Below, piece by piece: positions 9,835 through 19,419 of a stretch of DNA of 28,389 nucleotides. The notes below the pieces were generated by a model. That model did no database searches, was not told the DNA's origin, and saw nothing but the letters and a program-made list of their open reading frames with translations. Origin of the DNA: Sperchopsis tessellata (lineage: Eukaryota > Arthropoda > Insecta > Coleoptera > Hydrophilidae). The translations under genes were made by a program, and so were the position numbers. Location: NCBI GenBank assembly GCA_033557685.1, contig JAWQRN010000561.1, positions 1-28,389 on the forward strand. Direction: 5' to 3'. Each line of letters opens with the position of its first letter. The first letter of the stretch is position 1.

Positions 9835-9960
9835 GCAAAGACAACAAAGGTTAGAAGTAGAACAAGCTGAAATCGAATACCAAACTAGGTGCTTGATGAT
9901 GAAGCCCGAGGCATACAAAACTGACACTGATAAATCTAAAGAAGAAGAACTAATTAATAG
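9835..9960 (+). CDS. MICALL: MICAL-like protein, bMERB middle exon
   Basis: This exon encodes QRQQRLEVEQAEIEYQTRCL and then the loop and helix start up to KSKEEELINR. It fits the end of helix 2 and beginning of helix 3 of the bMERB domain. The acceptor TTCTTTTTAG and the donor GTATGT at 9961 both fit consensus, and the arginine codon at the end is split across the next intron (AG + G). Family alignment from memory places EEELINRIIEIVARRNEI exactly across this junction, which supports the splice model across a 4 kb intron. Confidence 0.9.
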
Positions 9961-10004
9961 GTATGTACTTAATGAGATTTGTTTATTTATATATATATAT
10001 ATAT

Positions 10005-10142
10005 ATGAAATTTTTTTATTTTATTTGACAAAACTGGTGTTTGGGTGTAGTAATGGACCCTGAGATTCCGAAATTTCATGTTTATTATGTACTCCTTAGT
10101 CAGGAATGCCAGTTATTGGCAAATAAAATAAAAAAAATTCAT
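10005..10142. repeat. Small foldback (MITE-like) beside (TA)n
   Basis: The arms ATGAAATTTTTTTATTTTAT (from 10005) and its near reverse complement ending at 10142 enclose about 65 bases. The left side abuts a TA run. Total about 138 bp, non-coding. A target duplication could not be separated from the TA run. Confidence 0.6.
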
Positions 10143-10310
10143 ATTTATTTTTGAGCTGCAAAGCAATCAGTCTCCATCTGTCTATCACCGGAGAAAGGTT
10201 GCTATTATTCTGAAAATTAGAGATAGTTCTCCTTTATGCTACAAGATAGCGGCATTTAGCGCTTAAAGCTATAAACATGCAAAATGATTTTTCTATATAT
10301 ATATATATAT

Positions 10311-11843
10311 TGTAACGTTTCCACCTGGAAGACGCCTTAACTTCTTAACCAGAGAGAACTAATGAACAATTACTCGTGAAGCGAGTTTATTCTAAACCAT
10401 GTGATATGTCTTGTGGTAAATAATAATAAAAGGACCCTCGAAGTGTATAAGTAACCTAAAATAGATTCTATCAGGAAGTGGAGATTACCGAAGCAAATAA
10501 AATAATGCAAATCAATTGAAATACTATCTATTTAACAGAAAAAAAAACACAGACAAAAGTAATTGCCACAATCGACAAGCCAGTTGCCGTAAACCAGGCA
10601 CGTGCTGAATCGGTGGAAATTATGGTGTCAGGTAGAATGGATGAGGACTATGACCAGATGATACATCGTCTATCAATACCTGTCATTTTACAATGCACAA
10701 GCCTAGCCCTCTGAGTACCTGATCAGTGACAAAAAAAAAGAAAACATGCTCGGCTTAAGGGTAAATGACTTTCCAATTGCAACAATAAATATAACACCGC
10801 TATAAATTACGGAAACAAAAGAATATGACAAAGTAAAAAAAAAATAAAATATCTAAAATAAAAGTAAAATATGACAATGACAATTGAAAAGAAAGGACAA
10901 TGTAGAAATACAGTCGATGTGACCCAAATACAATAAAATAATGCTTGCGGATACACTCACAGCTATTAGATCCGTGCCGCAGGGAGGATTTAGAGATAGA
11001 GAGAAAATTACTGGGGTTCGTTTTATTTAAACTGGTCGATTCAATATAGAAGCCCGGAATGCTACCTTTTTATCTTTCGGCTACTCAACTAAGCTACGCT
11101 TGAATAAATAAATGAAACAGACACGGAGAATTTACAGCAATTAATATGACATAAACTTGGGACTGCCCTGGTTTTATTATGGATCGAGGAGTCGACAGAT
11201 TTGCATTAACCTAGTATAAGGCCACGACGGTATGTCTGCTAAACCTGACTCAGAATATCCAATGGGATGCCCCAAAAATGAAGAATAAAATAAAAGGTAA
11301 AATATAACAAATTAACCAAATTCTAAAGGAACTCGAGAAATAAAGACTGAAAATTGATTGAAATTATAAAAGTACGTTTAATTACTGAAATGAATTTTAA
11401 TAATAAACTTTAAGCTTGAATACTGCAATGAAATTTAATAATATAATTAAATTAGCTCGAATAGATTTCTATCAGCGTAACGACCTGTTCTTGTGAATAA
11501 TTTCGAAGAGAGTCCTATGTTTTGCAAATTCCTGACCTTTATAGCTTTGATCCAAGCCAAGTATTACGTGGTGGGGTCACGCCAACAGGTTCTTCTCCTC
11601 TAACGCAATCCCTATGCAAATATCTCCCTCTCTGTCGGTCGTATGTAGCGTCCAAATGTTCCCTATTTATCGGCAATAAAAAAGTACCAAGACCATTGGC
11701 ATTCGGCGCGAAACACACATGCCTTTGCCAGGTAGAGAAATTAAATAGCTAGTGGCGGCACAAGAAAATATAGTTTAAAAGAATAAAACTGAAATTTAAT
11801 TACAATGAAATATAAAATAATTGGGAAATCTCATAACGCTACA
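10311..11843 (-). mobile_element. Probable solo LTR (minus orientation)
   Basis: The 1533-bp block begins TGTAACGTT and ends AACGCTACA, giving the TG...CA ends and short inverted termini of an LTR. ATAT flanks both sides, as a 4-bp duplication would, but this is weak in TA-rich DNA. There is no coding region of length. Minus-strand reading gives a promoter-like TATAAAGG at 11543-11536 followed by a moderately GC-richer stretch. An autonomous internal region is absent, which suggests loss by LTR-LTR recombination. It could instead be a non-autonomous TIR element; only copies elsewhere in the genome would decide. Confidence 0.45.
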
Positions 11844-11935
11844 ATATGTATAAACATATATATAAAAAGGAGATAGCCCACTGCTATCAAAAAAATATGG
11901 AAGGTTCTGATAAAATTACTTTATTTCAAAAGATC

Positions 11936-12103
11936 GATATTTCAACATCCTATTGATGTCATCTATATAGGATCTATATGAGATTATACAGAAAAACATT
12001 CTCCTGGTTGTCATATATACATTCAAGATGAAAAAAAACCCTGATAATTAAGCATCGACCAAATATGTGACTATTGGAGAAGGGACAGACCCGTGTCCGA
12101 ACC
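11936..12103. repeat. Two hammerhead-like motifs in a degenerate repeat
   Basis: On the minus strand, 11963-11936 reads GATGA, CATC, a short loop, GATG, then TTGAAATATC, matching the layout GA-stem II-GAAA. On the + strand, 12074-12103 reads TTGGAGAAGGGACA, GACCCG, TGTCCGAACC, where GGACA and TGTCC pair and GAAC follows. Both lack an intact CUGANGA, so neither is expected to cleave. They look like remnants of a repeat inserted next to the solo LTR. Confidence 0.35.
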
Positions 12104-12130
12104 TAAGGTTCTTATAGAACATCATTGAAA

Positions 12131-13035
12131 TAGTATTTTATTCAAAATGAAACAAAGTCGCTATTTGTTGAAAGTAATGTGTGGTAAAAATTTCACATCC
12201 ACATTAAAAATTTGAAAGTTAAAAATATACACTATACCACAAATGATTTTGTCTTTTTAGACACATATCAGAACAGTAAATTCAACAGGTTAAAAAACAA
12301 AAACCAGTGCAACTTCGTGTCAGGCTGAGAAAGTCCATCTCAATCACACCATGATTCCTGTGAAAAAATATGAAAATATATTTCACCTGAAGCTGAGCAC
12401 AAAAAGAAATAAAATATATGTACAGACACTGTCATATGGTGAATTGAAGCAGTGCCCGCATGGGAGATGTGTATGTTTAGAACACAGAGTTGAAAGAAAA
12501 TGTAGATTACATTATATTGCCATGGCATGAAATAATTGAGGAAGATTTTTTTTTGTGTTTTATTAAATCATGAAGGAAGCGAAATATCGCATATGAAGAG
12601 AAAAGAATAGGAAAAGATACTACGGGTGTGTGTAAAAAATTGCAGAGGTGCAAACAAATGATAGGCTTAGTTTATACAACCTAAAACTGGAAACCAATTC
12701 AAAGAGATACAGATAGAAAAAAAACTTACATCAGTTCCGCATCATTGGGGCCGAAAGATGTACAAGCAATTATTATATAGTAAAATGTCAGTGAAAGCAC
12801 GATATTTTGATTAGAGCCAATAAATTTTCTTGTTTTTGGACAAAACAGAACTACTAGTGGTAGGCGCTGCACAGATTGATTTTTGGACTATCCCCGATTG
12901 TTAGCACATGTGTTTGCTTTATACAATATTACGTCCGTTACTCCTTTTTGTTTTATATATTTATATTAAAATTAAAAAAAAATTATGAATTTATTATCGC
13001 ATATACACGTCATCACTATTCTTAACAAATATAAC
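12131..13035. other. Intronic AT-rich DNA, nothing recognised
   Basis: Neither strand gave a coherent protein fragment. Part of it may be the flank and terminal region of the mariner remnant on its right, whose inverted repeats could not be identified. Confidence 0.45.
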
Positions 13036-13739
13036 TTAATTCCCATGAAAGTACTTCCCTTGGCTTTACACCATATACTTTTTCCAATATTGATGTAACT
13101 TCTCAAAAAAGTCCTGGAAATGATCTTTCGTGAATGCTTTTAATCGTGTTGTTGTGGTTGCTTCAATGTCTTCCATCGAGTCAAATTATTTTCCCTTCGT
13201 GATCATTTTGAATGTTGGATATACTGTCAGATAAGAAGCACTGTCATGATTTTGCACTCACAGCCTGCACTGAACCGAATGAGGTGTGAAGATCATCAGC
13301 TATTTCCCAAATGGTCAATCTTATGTTGCAATATTTTTATCTGTGCATGAAGTCAGAATGGCATCTAGGTCTTTCCTTGTCATCAGTTGATTCAAAACAT
13401 CTGCGAAAATGATCAAACCACTTGTACACATTAAATTTAATAGACTTCCACGGTTAGTATCTGTATGAATGTTGTTTCCGGGTGGAAACCGTGTAGTGGC
13501 TCTGACAAGTGCTGACGTTTCGTCCACACAAGGGACATTTTCAAGGCGAGTGATGTTACTTCAATAAATGAATTCACTGCACTGAATTCACATGGTTTCC
13601 ACCCGGAAACAACATTCATACACTTGTACACAGTTTTAAGGATTACTGTTGTATTTCCGTAAACTAATATTAACAACTTATGTGTTTCTTTTGGATTTTT
13701 TCCAAGTTAGGAACATAATTTAATGTTCACGCTTTGTTC
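13036..13739 (-). pseudogene. Second mariner-type transposase remnant, interrupted
   Basis: No open frame of length exists, yet a mariner transposase reads through on the minus strand. From about 13739 come EQSVNIKLCS, GKNPKETHKLLILVYG, LKTVYKWFDHFR (helix-turn-helix region) and IADDLHTSFGSVQAV. Then the catalytic core is missing. The C-terminal part continues with FDSMEDIEATTTTRLKAFTK, DHFQDFFEKLHQYWKK and SQGKYFHGN before a stop at 13038-13036. It is a different mariner lineage from the element at 2975-3964. It contains in-frame stops and an internal deletion, and is split at VYK by the family B insertion (13431-13620). Terminal repeats were not found. Confidence 0.75.
13431..13620 (-). mobile_element. 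Family B foldback element, 190 bp, with 12-bp direct repeats
   Basis: CACTTGTACACA lies on both sides (13419-13430 and 13621-13632). Removing the insert and one repeat rejoins the mariner frame LKTVYKWFDH, so the insertion is certain. The element carries a perfect 28-bp inverted repeat at 13463-13490 and 13594-13621 (core GTTTCCGGGTGGAAAC). Inside is a hammerhead-like motif on the minus strand at 13545-13514 (stem GTCC/GGAC followed by GAAACGTC). An EcoRI-type palindrome TGAATTCACTGCACTGAATT lies between them. No coding capacity. The ends match the 69-bp copy at 6604-6672. Confidence 0.75.
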
Positions 13740-14018
13740 ATGTTTTTGCAACAATGTGTAATAATCAGATTCACAAAAACAGTATACTGATCAATTTAAA
13801 ATCAGTCAGTTTAATGGCGAAAGATGCCAAATCGTGATTTAAGAAAATAGTATAATCTTCCTTCCATAGATCCAAACCTGTTCAATGTAGTATTTGATCA
13901 TACCTGGCGTATTGGCAAATGCGACAGACAAATGTTGGGAATTTCTGTGTCCAAGTTGTTATGAAATACTCTCTTTTTATACTTATTTTATATTTATTTC
14001 ATTAATTTTCATTTACAG

Positions 14019-14340
14019 GATAATTGAAATCGTGGCAAGGCGAAATGAAATAATAGAATGTCTAGAAATGGATAGAATTCGAGAAGCAGAAGAGGATGAC
14101 AGTATCAACAATCACCTCAATATTTATGCTTCTAAACGAGAAGAAAGCAACTCATCACTGGAACAACAAACCTCTACAAAAAAGGCAAAAAAGAAAAACA
14201 AGAAAGATAAGAAATCGAAACTGAAAAGCTCACACAAATTAGATGCAGATAAAGACATAGATGAATGTGAATCTTCCAGTTCGGCTTCTGTAGTTTCCCC
14301 TGTTAAAGATAAGAAAAAGAAAAAGTTCAACTTGTTTTGA
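14019..14340 (+). CDS. MICALL: MICAL-like protein, last exon (bMERB end and Lys-rich tail)
   Basis: The exon completes helix 3 of the bMERB domain: IIEIVARRNEIIECLEMDR, then IREAEEDDSINNHL, strongly conserved in MICAL-like proteins. The next 70 residues form a tail with long lysine runs (TKKAKKKNKKDKKSK), a serine/glutamate stretch and a final KKKKKFNLF. The stop is at 14338-14340. The acceptor is TTTACAG at 14018. The highly basic C-terminus is unusual for the domain itself and could bind acidic membranes or RNA; that is inference. The five visible exons together give 442 residues with an uninterrupted frame, so the gene looks functional. Confidence 0.93.
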
Positions 14341-14463
14341 ATTGTTACTTTCTGTTCATAGTTTATTTTTATTTTGTACTTTTTTTTAATTTGTTCATTG
14401 TGATTTATAACAATTTTGTGCTATATTTAGCTTAAAATTTATTTTATTAATAACTCCTTATAA

Positions 14464-14469
14464 AATAAA
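14464..14469 (+). terminator. Poly(A) signal of the MICAL-like gene
   Basis: AATAAA lies 124 bases after the stop codon, followed by a T-rich/GT-rich stretch (GTTTTATTGATTAGTGTGTC). It gives a short 3' UTR of about 150 bases. Confidence 0.7.
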
Positions 14470-14489
14470 CGTTTTATTGATTAGTGTGT

Positions 14490-15359
14490 CTTATTATTTA
14501 CAACCTTTAGTAGTATTACCTGTAAAACTAATAGCTTAAGAGAGGATGTTCTGTTTTGAAATTAAGAGAAATATGTTGTCTCTTTGTTGACTTGAAGGCT
14601 ATGTTTATAGTAAAGCAAGGTAGCATGCAAAACAAAGAGGAGCGATGCTGAATATCATACTCATGAACAATATTATGAGAACATGTCTATCAACAACATC
14701 ACTAATTTCCTCCAAATGGAAAACTCTTCATTATAAATTTGGTCCAATATTATTATTCCATAGTATTGCATCATCACCACTTATGCAGGGTATTTGTTAA
14801 ATCTAACTGTGTTTCTCAAAGGCCAACATGGCACCCAGTTAGAGTCAGTCAGTCTAAATGAAGCAAGTCAGTCCATCTGGAGGAACAAGTTTGAATTCAA
14901 CTCTCTTTAGCATCAGACCAGTATAAATCTTCAGTTCAAGAGTTTTATATACAACAATGAATTCATTATACATAAGAAAGATTTCTATTAATGACAATTC
15001 CTACCTATGTTTACAGAAAATTAATACCTATGTCAATTAGTGTAACCCTACGTGGCCAAGTAAAAGTTATATATTGTTTCTTAAACGCTTTAGTGATTGT
15101 ATATATTTCTATACCAGAAGAAAGTGACAAATTAATCCCTTTCTAACCCACAATCTGATCCTGTAAATCCTATATTTCATCACGTCTAGCCAGGAGCAGT
15201 TACAATGTAGTTATAAATGTAGTGCTTTGGTAGAAATACTGTATTATTACTAAAGCACATTTCTTTTCACTTCGATTTAGATACATGTATTGTCAAATCT
15301 TCTAAAAAGACCAGCGAGCTCGAGATACAAATCCATAAACAATTTACGTCCTTCTTAAA
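14490..15359. other. Intergenic DNA, nothing recognised
   Basis: No coding fragment or repeat was recognised on either strand. The right-hand part may be the unrecognised C-terminal region or 3' UTR of the R1-like LINE on the minus strand. Confidence 0.4.
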
Positions 15360-17330
15360 TTAGGCATTCAAAAGGTCTTTCGACATAAAACACAGCTTGT
15401 ACAATTTGCACTCTTTGTACGAATTTTGATCCCACAATAAACATAGGGGTAGAAGTTGTAATGTGTACAAAATAAATAAATATAGGCCAGTGATTTTCAT
15501 AATCTTTATAAATTGCTGAGATAGGATGATACCGGCTACTATTGCGGTTCTAGTGCCGATATGTTTGCAGAAGTTGGCTATCAGCAAAGATTGATTATTT
15601 TGAAATCTAAGAATCAATCAAAATGTCTTCATTTGATTCGGTTAAATGCAGTCTTTTCATCCAAATCTGTATTTCAATCGGAATTTCCAAGCAAATTTTC
15701 TATAGACAATTCATGCCCGTTATTTAATAGCCAAGTCTTTATGAAGAGTATGACTTGTTCTAGCAATGACAGATGAAAGTGACTTTGAGTGGGAATAAAT
15801 GCAAAAATCATCAACATACTGTATCAACAATGAATCATTTACTCAAATTTGATGTAGGTCTTGAGTATGTGTTAAATAAAATTGGACTCAGGATTGATCC
15901 CTGTGGTAAGCCAAATGAAACAGTTCTAGGACCATATTTGATGTTTTTAGTTGATCGTACATAAAGCCTTCGAGAGTAAAAAGGTTCAACTATATTCCAG
16001 GCTACATGACCAAGTATTCCAATAGTCTTCAACTTGAATATTGATAAGTTGATTTGTCATACCTCTAGGGAATCCAAACTGTTTTTCTGGAAATTTGTTA
16101 TTGTAGTGTAGCCACCATTCTATTCTAGCCTTTAAACAACTCCCATAGGTCTTTGTCAAACAGGATAAAAGAGATACTAGTCTGTATGAATCTACCTCAT
16201 TTGAGGTTTTATTTGGCTTCAATATTGGGATAACCAAAATATCCTTCAACTCCCTGACTTGCTCCCCTTTGGTCCACATGTTGTTAAAAGCTGACATTAA
16301 CATAATTTTTGCCTTTGATAGGAAAGAAGTGAATCATTGAATAGATGTTATCCATACCTGGAGAAGTGTCCTTGGAAGACTTAATTGACTTGTCCTATTC
16401 CACAAAATAAAATGGTCTTAGCAAATCATGAGCCTCTGAATTCAGTCGACATATTTTCCTATAAAGCGGAGCCGAAGGTGGGATTAAATTACTTAAAAAT
16501 TCTGGCAACCATATTTCCTCATTTGCAATAGGTGTGAATGAAATTCGATTAAAACTATGTTATTTTAATATTTGATAAAATTAAATATCAAGCAAATCGG
16601 CCAAGTCAGTATATTAAATACAGAAATGAACTACACATCACAAAATGATGGGAAACAAACCAAATTGCAGTGGACACGTGTTTCTGTGTAGTTCATTTCT
16701 GTATTTAATATAGACTTGGCCGATTTGCTTGATATTTGATTTTATCAAATATTAAAATAACACATTCATGTACAGCCAAGGAAGCAACAAATTCGATTAA
16801 AACTCTTAATTTTTTTCCAAATGTCTGACAAGGGAGTGTCATCGCAGAAATGTTTCCAAGATTTCATTTCTTAAAAACCTCTTTGAAAATGCCTTCTAGC
16901 AATTTATAAAGTTGTTCATTGTTCCTTGAATGCTCTGTGAACCTCCTTACGTTGCTTGACAATCTCAGCACACTCCTCGTCCCATGGTTGTTTACCTTTA
17001 GGTATGAAGGGTGAGGTTTGTTTAAATGCTAAGTTGGCGGCATATTTGGTGCTTTCAATGATATATGATCTTATCTTGTGCATTTTTTAAAGAAGGTGAA
17101 ATCTCAAATTTACAGGACATATAAAACTGAAATTGCAGAAGCTTGTTAGGATTAATGATCCATTTTCATTTTGGATAAATTTTGGTCAAATGACATCCAT
17201 CATAAGTTATTTAAATAGTGATTGGAAAATGGTCTGAGCTCAAAGAATCATTGTAGATTGACCAGTCGATTCGAGAAGCAATATCTGAAGATGATAGATA
17301 TATCAACAGCCGACAGCCTGTCCAGGTCGT
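15360..17330 (-). pseudogene. R1-like non-LTR retrotransposon, decayed ORF2
   Basis: Minus-strand pieces follow the order of a LINE ORF2. The endonuclease end near 17300-17220 reads AVDIS, then IDWSIYNDSLSSDHFP. A linker QPWDEECAEIVKQRKEVHRAF follows. The RT begins with KSSKDTSPGMDNI (about 16385-16345), then ILKPNK, SYRLVSLLSCLTKTYG, ARIEWWLHYNNK and QFGFPRG. A gap of about 60 residues follows, then IGILGHVAWNIVE, LYVRS, GLPQGSILSPILFN and the catalytic box YVDD (about 15820-15805). A WLLNNGHELSIE segment follows. ARIEWWLxxN with GLPQGS suggests the R1/I group. Stops, frameshifts and the insertion at 16557-16788 make it dead. The 5' end is truncated. Confidence 0.82.
16557..16788 (-). mobile_element. 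Family A foldback element with 16-bp direct repeats
   Basis: AAATTCGATTAAAACT stands at 16541-16556 and again at 16789-16804. Between them is a 232-bp palindrome made of two inverted copies of family A: one arm from 16788 runs GTTGCTTCCTTGGCTGTAC onward and is complete, the other lacks the first 28 or so bases. Removing the insert restores the LINE reading. The arms enclose a loop with ATCACAAAATGATGGGAAAC. No coding capacity. Because GAATTT precedes other family A copies as well, the duplication could be as short as 10 bp. Confidence 0.75.
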
Positions 17331-17650
17331 CATATGGGTAGCTATGTTATCATTGATGTTGGTGGTAACTTATGCATTAAATTTAAACATACTAGTTCAA
17401 AAATGAAATTACTTTTTTTCACGAAGTTATTTTTTTAAATCTCCCTACCAACCAATAACCAATTTATAAATGATCATATTTTGAAAATATCAAACATTTA
17501 TAAATAAATTTTGAAAATATGGTGTGCAACAGAGATAAAAATTGTTTTTAGTACTAGATGCGTGCCACATACACTCACTTTTTGCACTCTAAGATCATAC
17601 TGTTTCCAAGAAACATACATTTGAATCACTCTTTCGAAATTTTAATTGAC

Positions 17651-17784
17651 TTTTGCAGTGCATTCTGCTAATAATAAAATAACAGATGCAACACACCTAG
17701 TCCTCAATACACTTACCAGGGAGATAGAGAGAGATCTCCTATTTCAACATTAAACTTAGTAGCTACGGAAGATTGTTTACATTT
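17651..17784 (+). repeat. Direct repeat, copy 1
   Basis: Runs from TTTTGCAGTGCATTCTGC to GGAAGATTGTTTACATTT. It matches 17980-18120 with small indels; shared pieces include CAGATGCAAC, a GAGATATCTCC-like core and GTTTACATTT. Function unknown. No open frame survives through it. Confidence 0.7.
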
Positions 17785-17979
17785 GTAAATAAGGGAGTGG
17801 CACTTCGTGAAAATAATAATGTTGTACTTATTGTAACTCTGGTATTAGTACACAATAAATTAACTCTCGATAACTGCCTACAGCAGAATCTAAGATCATA
17901 AGAGCGAGTAGTAGAAAACACAGTAAACTGTTTCAAAGAGTGCAGGATGCAGATAAACTTCTCCACAATTTGAAATCAG

Positions 17980-18120
17980 TTTTGAAGTGCATTCTGCTTT
18001 TAAGAAAACATCAGATGCAACTCTGTTGACTCACGTAATGTCTAATATATATGCCAGAGAACTAGAGATATCTCCAATTTCAATATTAATTGTAGCTGCT
18101 ACGGACGATTGTTTACATTT
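17980..18120 (+). repeat. Direct repeat, copy 2
   Basis: Runs from TTTTGAAGTGCATTCTGC to GGACGATTGTTTACATTT. Same orientation as the copy at 17651, about 330 bases downstream. The two copies are clearly diverged, so the duplication is old, or both come from an interspersed repeat. Confidence 0.7.
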
Positions 18121-19400
18121 CAAACTTTGTAGAAAGGATTGTAATTGGAATTAATTCATGCTTACAATAAAAACATATTTTGTAACTGAATTCTTTAATT
18201 TTTACTATAACATAAATTTGTACATAGATTAAAATAAATCGTTCAATATTCTGATTAACTAAAGTTTTGTACAATTACATCATTTATAAAGAATGGTAAA
18301 AATATAGCAGATATTTTGATAATCAACACAAATTTATTGTACATGCAGAGAGCATAATTTTTATTTATATATTATAGGTGACATTTCCCATGCAGATATG
18401 GAGAAGATACACGAACAGACAAACAAACAAAACGTAATTTACATATAGTCAACGTGGCAAAATTGCCATCAATGAAAAAATAAATTACTCATAATAAATA
18501 TTATTGCTTCTAAATTAATGCTAAATGAATGAAAAAACATTTAAAACTAAATAAGATAAAAGAATATATACATATAAAATTTAGTTAGTAGTAGTATGAT
18601 ATAGTAGAAGTAATCGCAAGTTATTATAAAGCATATCACAGATATTTTCTTGTATGATTAAAACTAAATCAGTTTACAAAGAATATGAATGTGGTTGAAT
18701 TTATAAGTGTATTGGTACCAACAGTTCGGTATGAAAACAAGTGTCGAATAAATGTAGAATAAGTATGTACCAGGTTTATGTTAATATTCCTCTATCAGTT
18801 TCATCATAGACCAGTTAAAATAAAAGATCCAAAATAGTTTATACATATTATCAAAATCTCTAAATAATCTGTATAAATACTGCAAGAATTATTTATAAAA
18901 ATTGAAAAAATAATTCCATGTCAAATTTTTATCGCAAATACATGTAGAAATAGTAATAACAATAACTTGAAAGTAGAAGATGAGAATTTGCTTCCAAGTT
19001 CCTAAATAAATTTTGTCACAGCAAATGAGGTAAAAGTTTACATAATGGTCTATTAAGATCTACAGACATTCATACAGGTAAATGTAAAACAAATGATAAG
19101 ACAAAGGGAATGAACTTGGACAAATATGACAATAAAGCAACTGAAAATAAAAGTTATAATATAGTAACTAGTAGTAAGAATAAGAAGACAATTGTGCAAT
19201 AAATAAAAAGACACCAATGGTAAACAATCAATAAAACAAGTGCAAAAACAGTGTGTTAGTAAAAAGGTAATCAGAAGAGAGGTGAAAAACAGCACTAAAA
19301 ACCATTTCGCATTATTCAATGAAATAACATCGGTTGGCAATGTTAGATATTCCAACTAGAAACTTTTATGTTCTTAAGTAAGAGTTAGTCACCATGGATA
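18121..19400. other. AT-rich intergenic DNA
   Basis: No gene or defined repeat recognised. From about 19060 the + strand is rich in Lys/Asn codons (for example KTNDKTKGMNLDKYDNK) and could be a decayed 5' part of the LINE that follows, but there is no motif to prove it. Confidence 0.4.
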
Positions 19401-19419
19401 TGTTCATATAATATACATA

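Larger units (their letters stand above)
9961..14018 (+). other. 4-kb MICAL-like intron loaded with transposable elements
   Basis: The intron runs from GTATGT at 9961 to the acceptor TTTACAG ending at 14018. It holds a foldback (10005-10142), a probable solo LTR (10311-11843), a hammerhead-like motif region (11936-12103) and a mariner pseudogene carrying an inserted family B element (13036-13739). Between 12131 and 13035 the sequence is AT-rich and no element was recognised. Despite this load the flanking exons are intact. Confidence 0.85.

Noticed and set aside
14124..14330. Minus-strand frame rich in Phe opposite the last MICAL-like exon
   Set aside because: It is the shadow of the lysine-rich tail on the + strand.
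19053..19355. 100-codon hydrophobic frame on the minus strand
   Set aside because: The hydrophobic look comes from the complement of an A-rich, Lys/Asn-coding stretch before the + strand LINE. No start context or family match.
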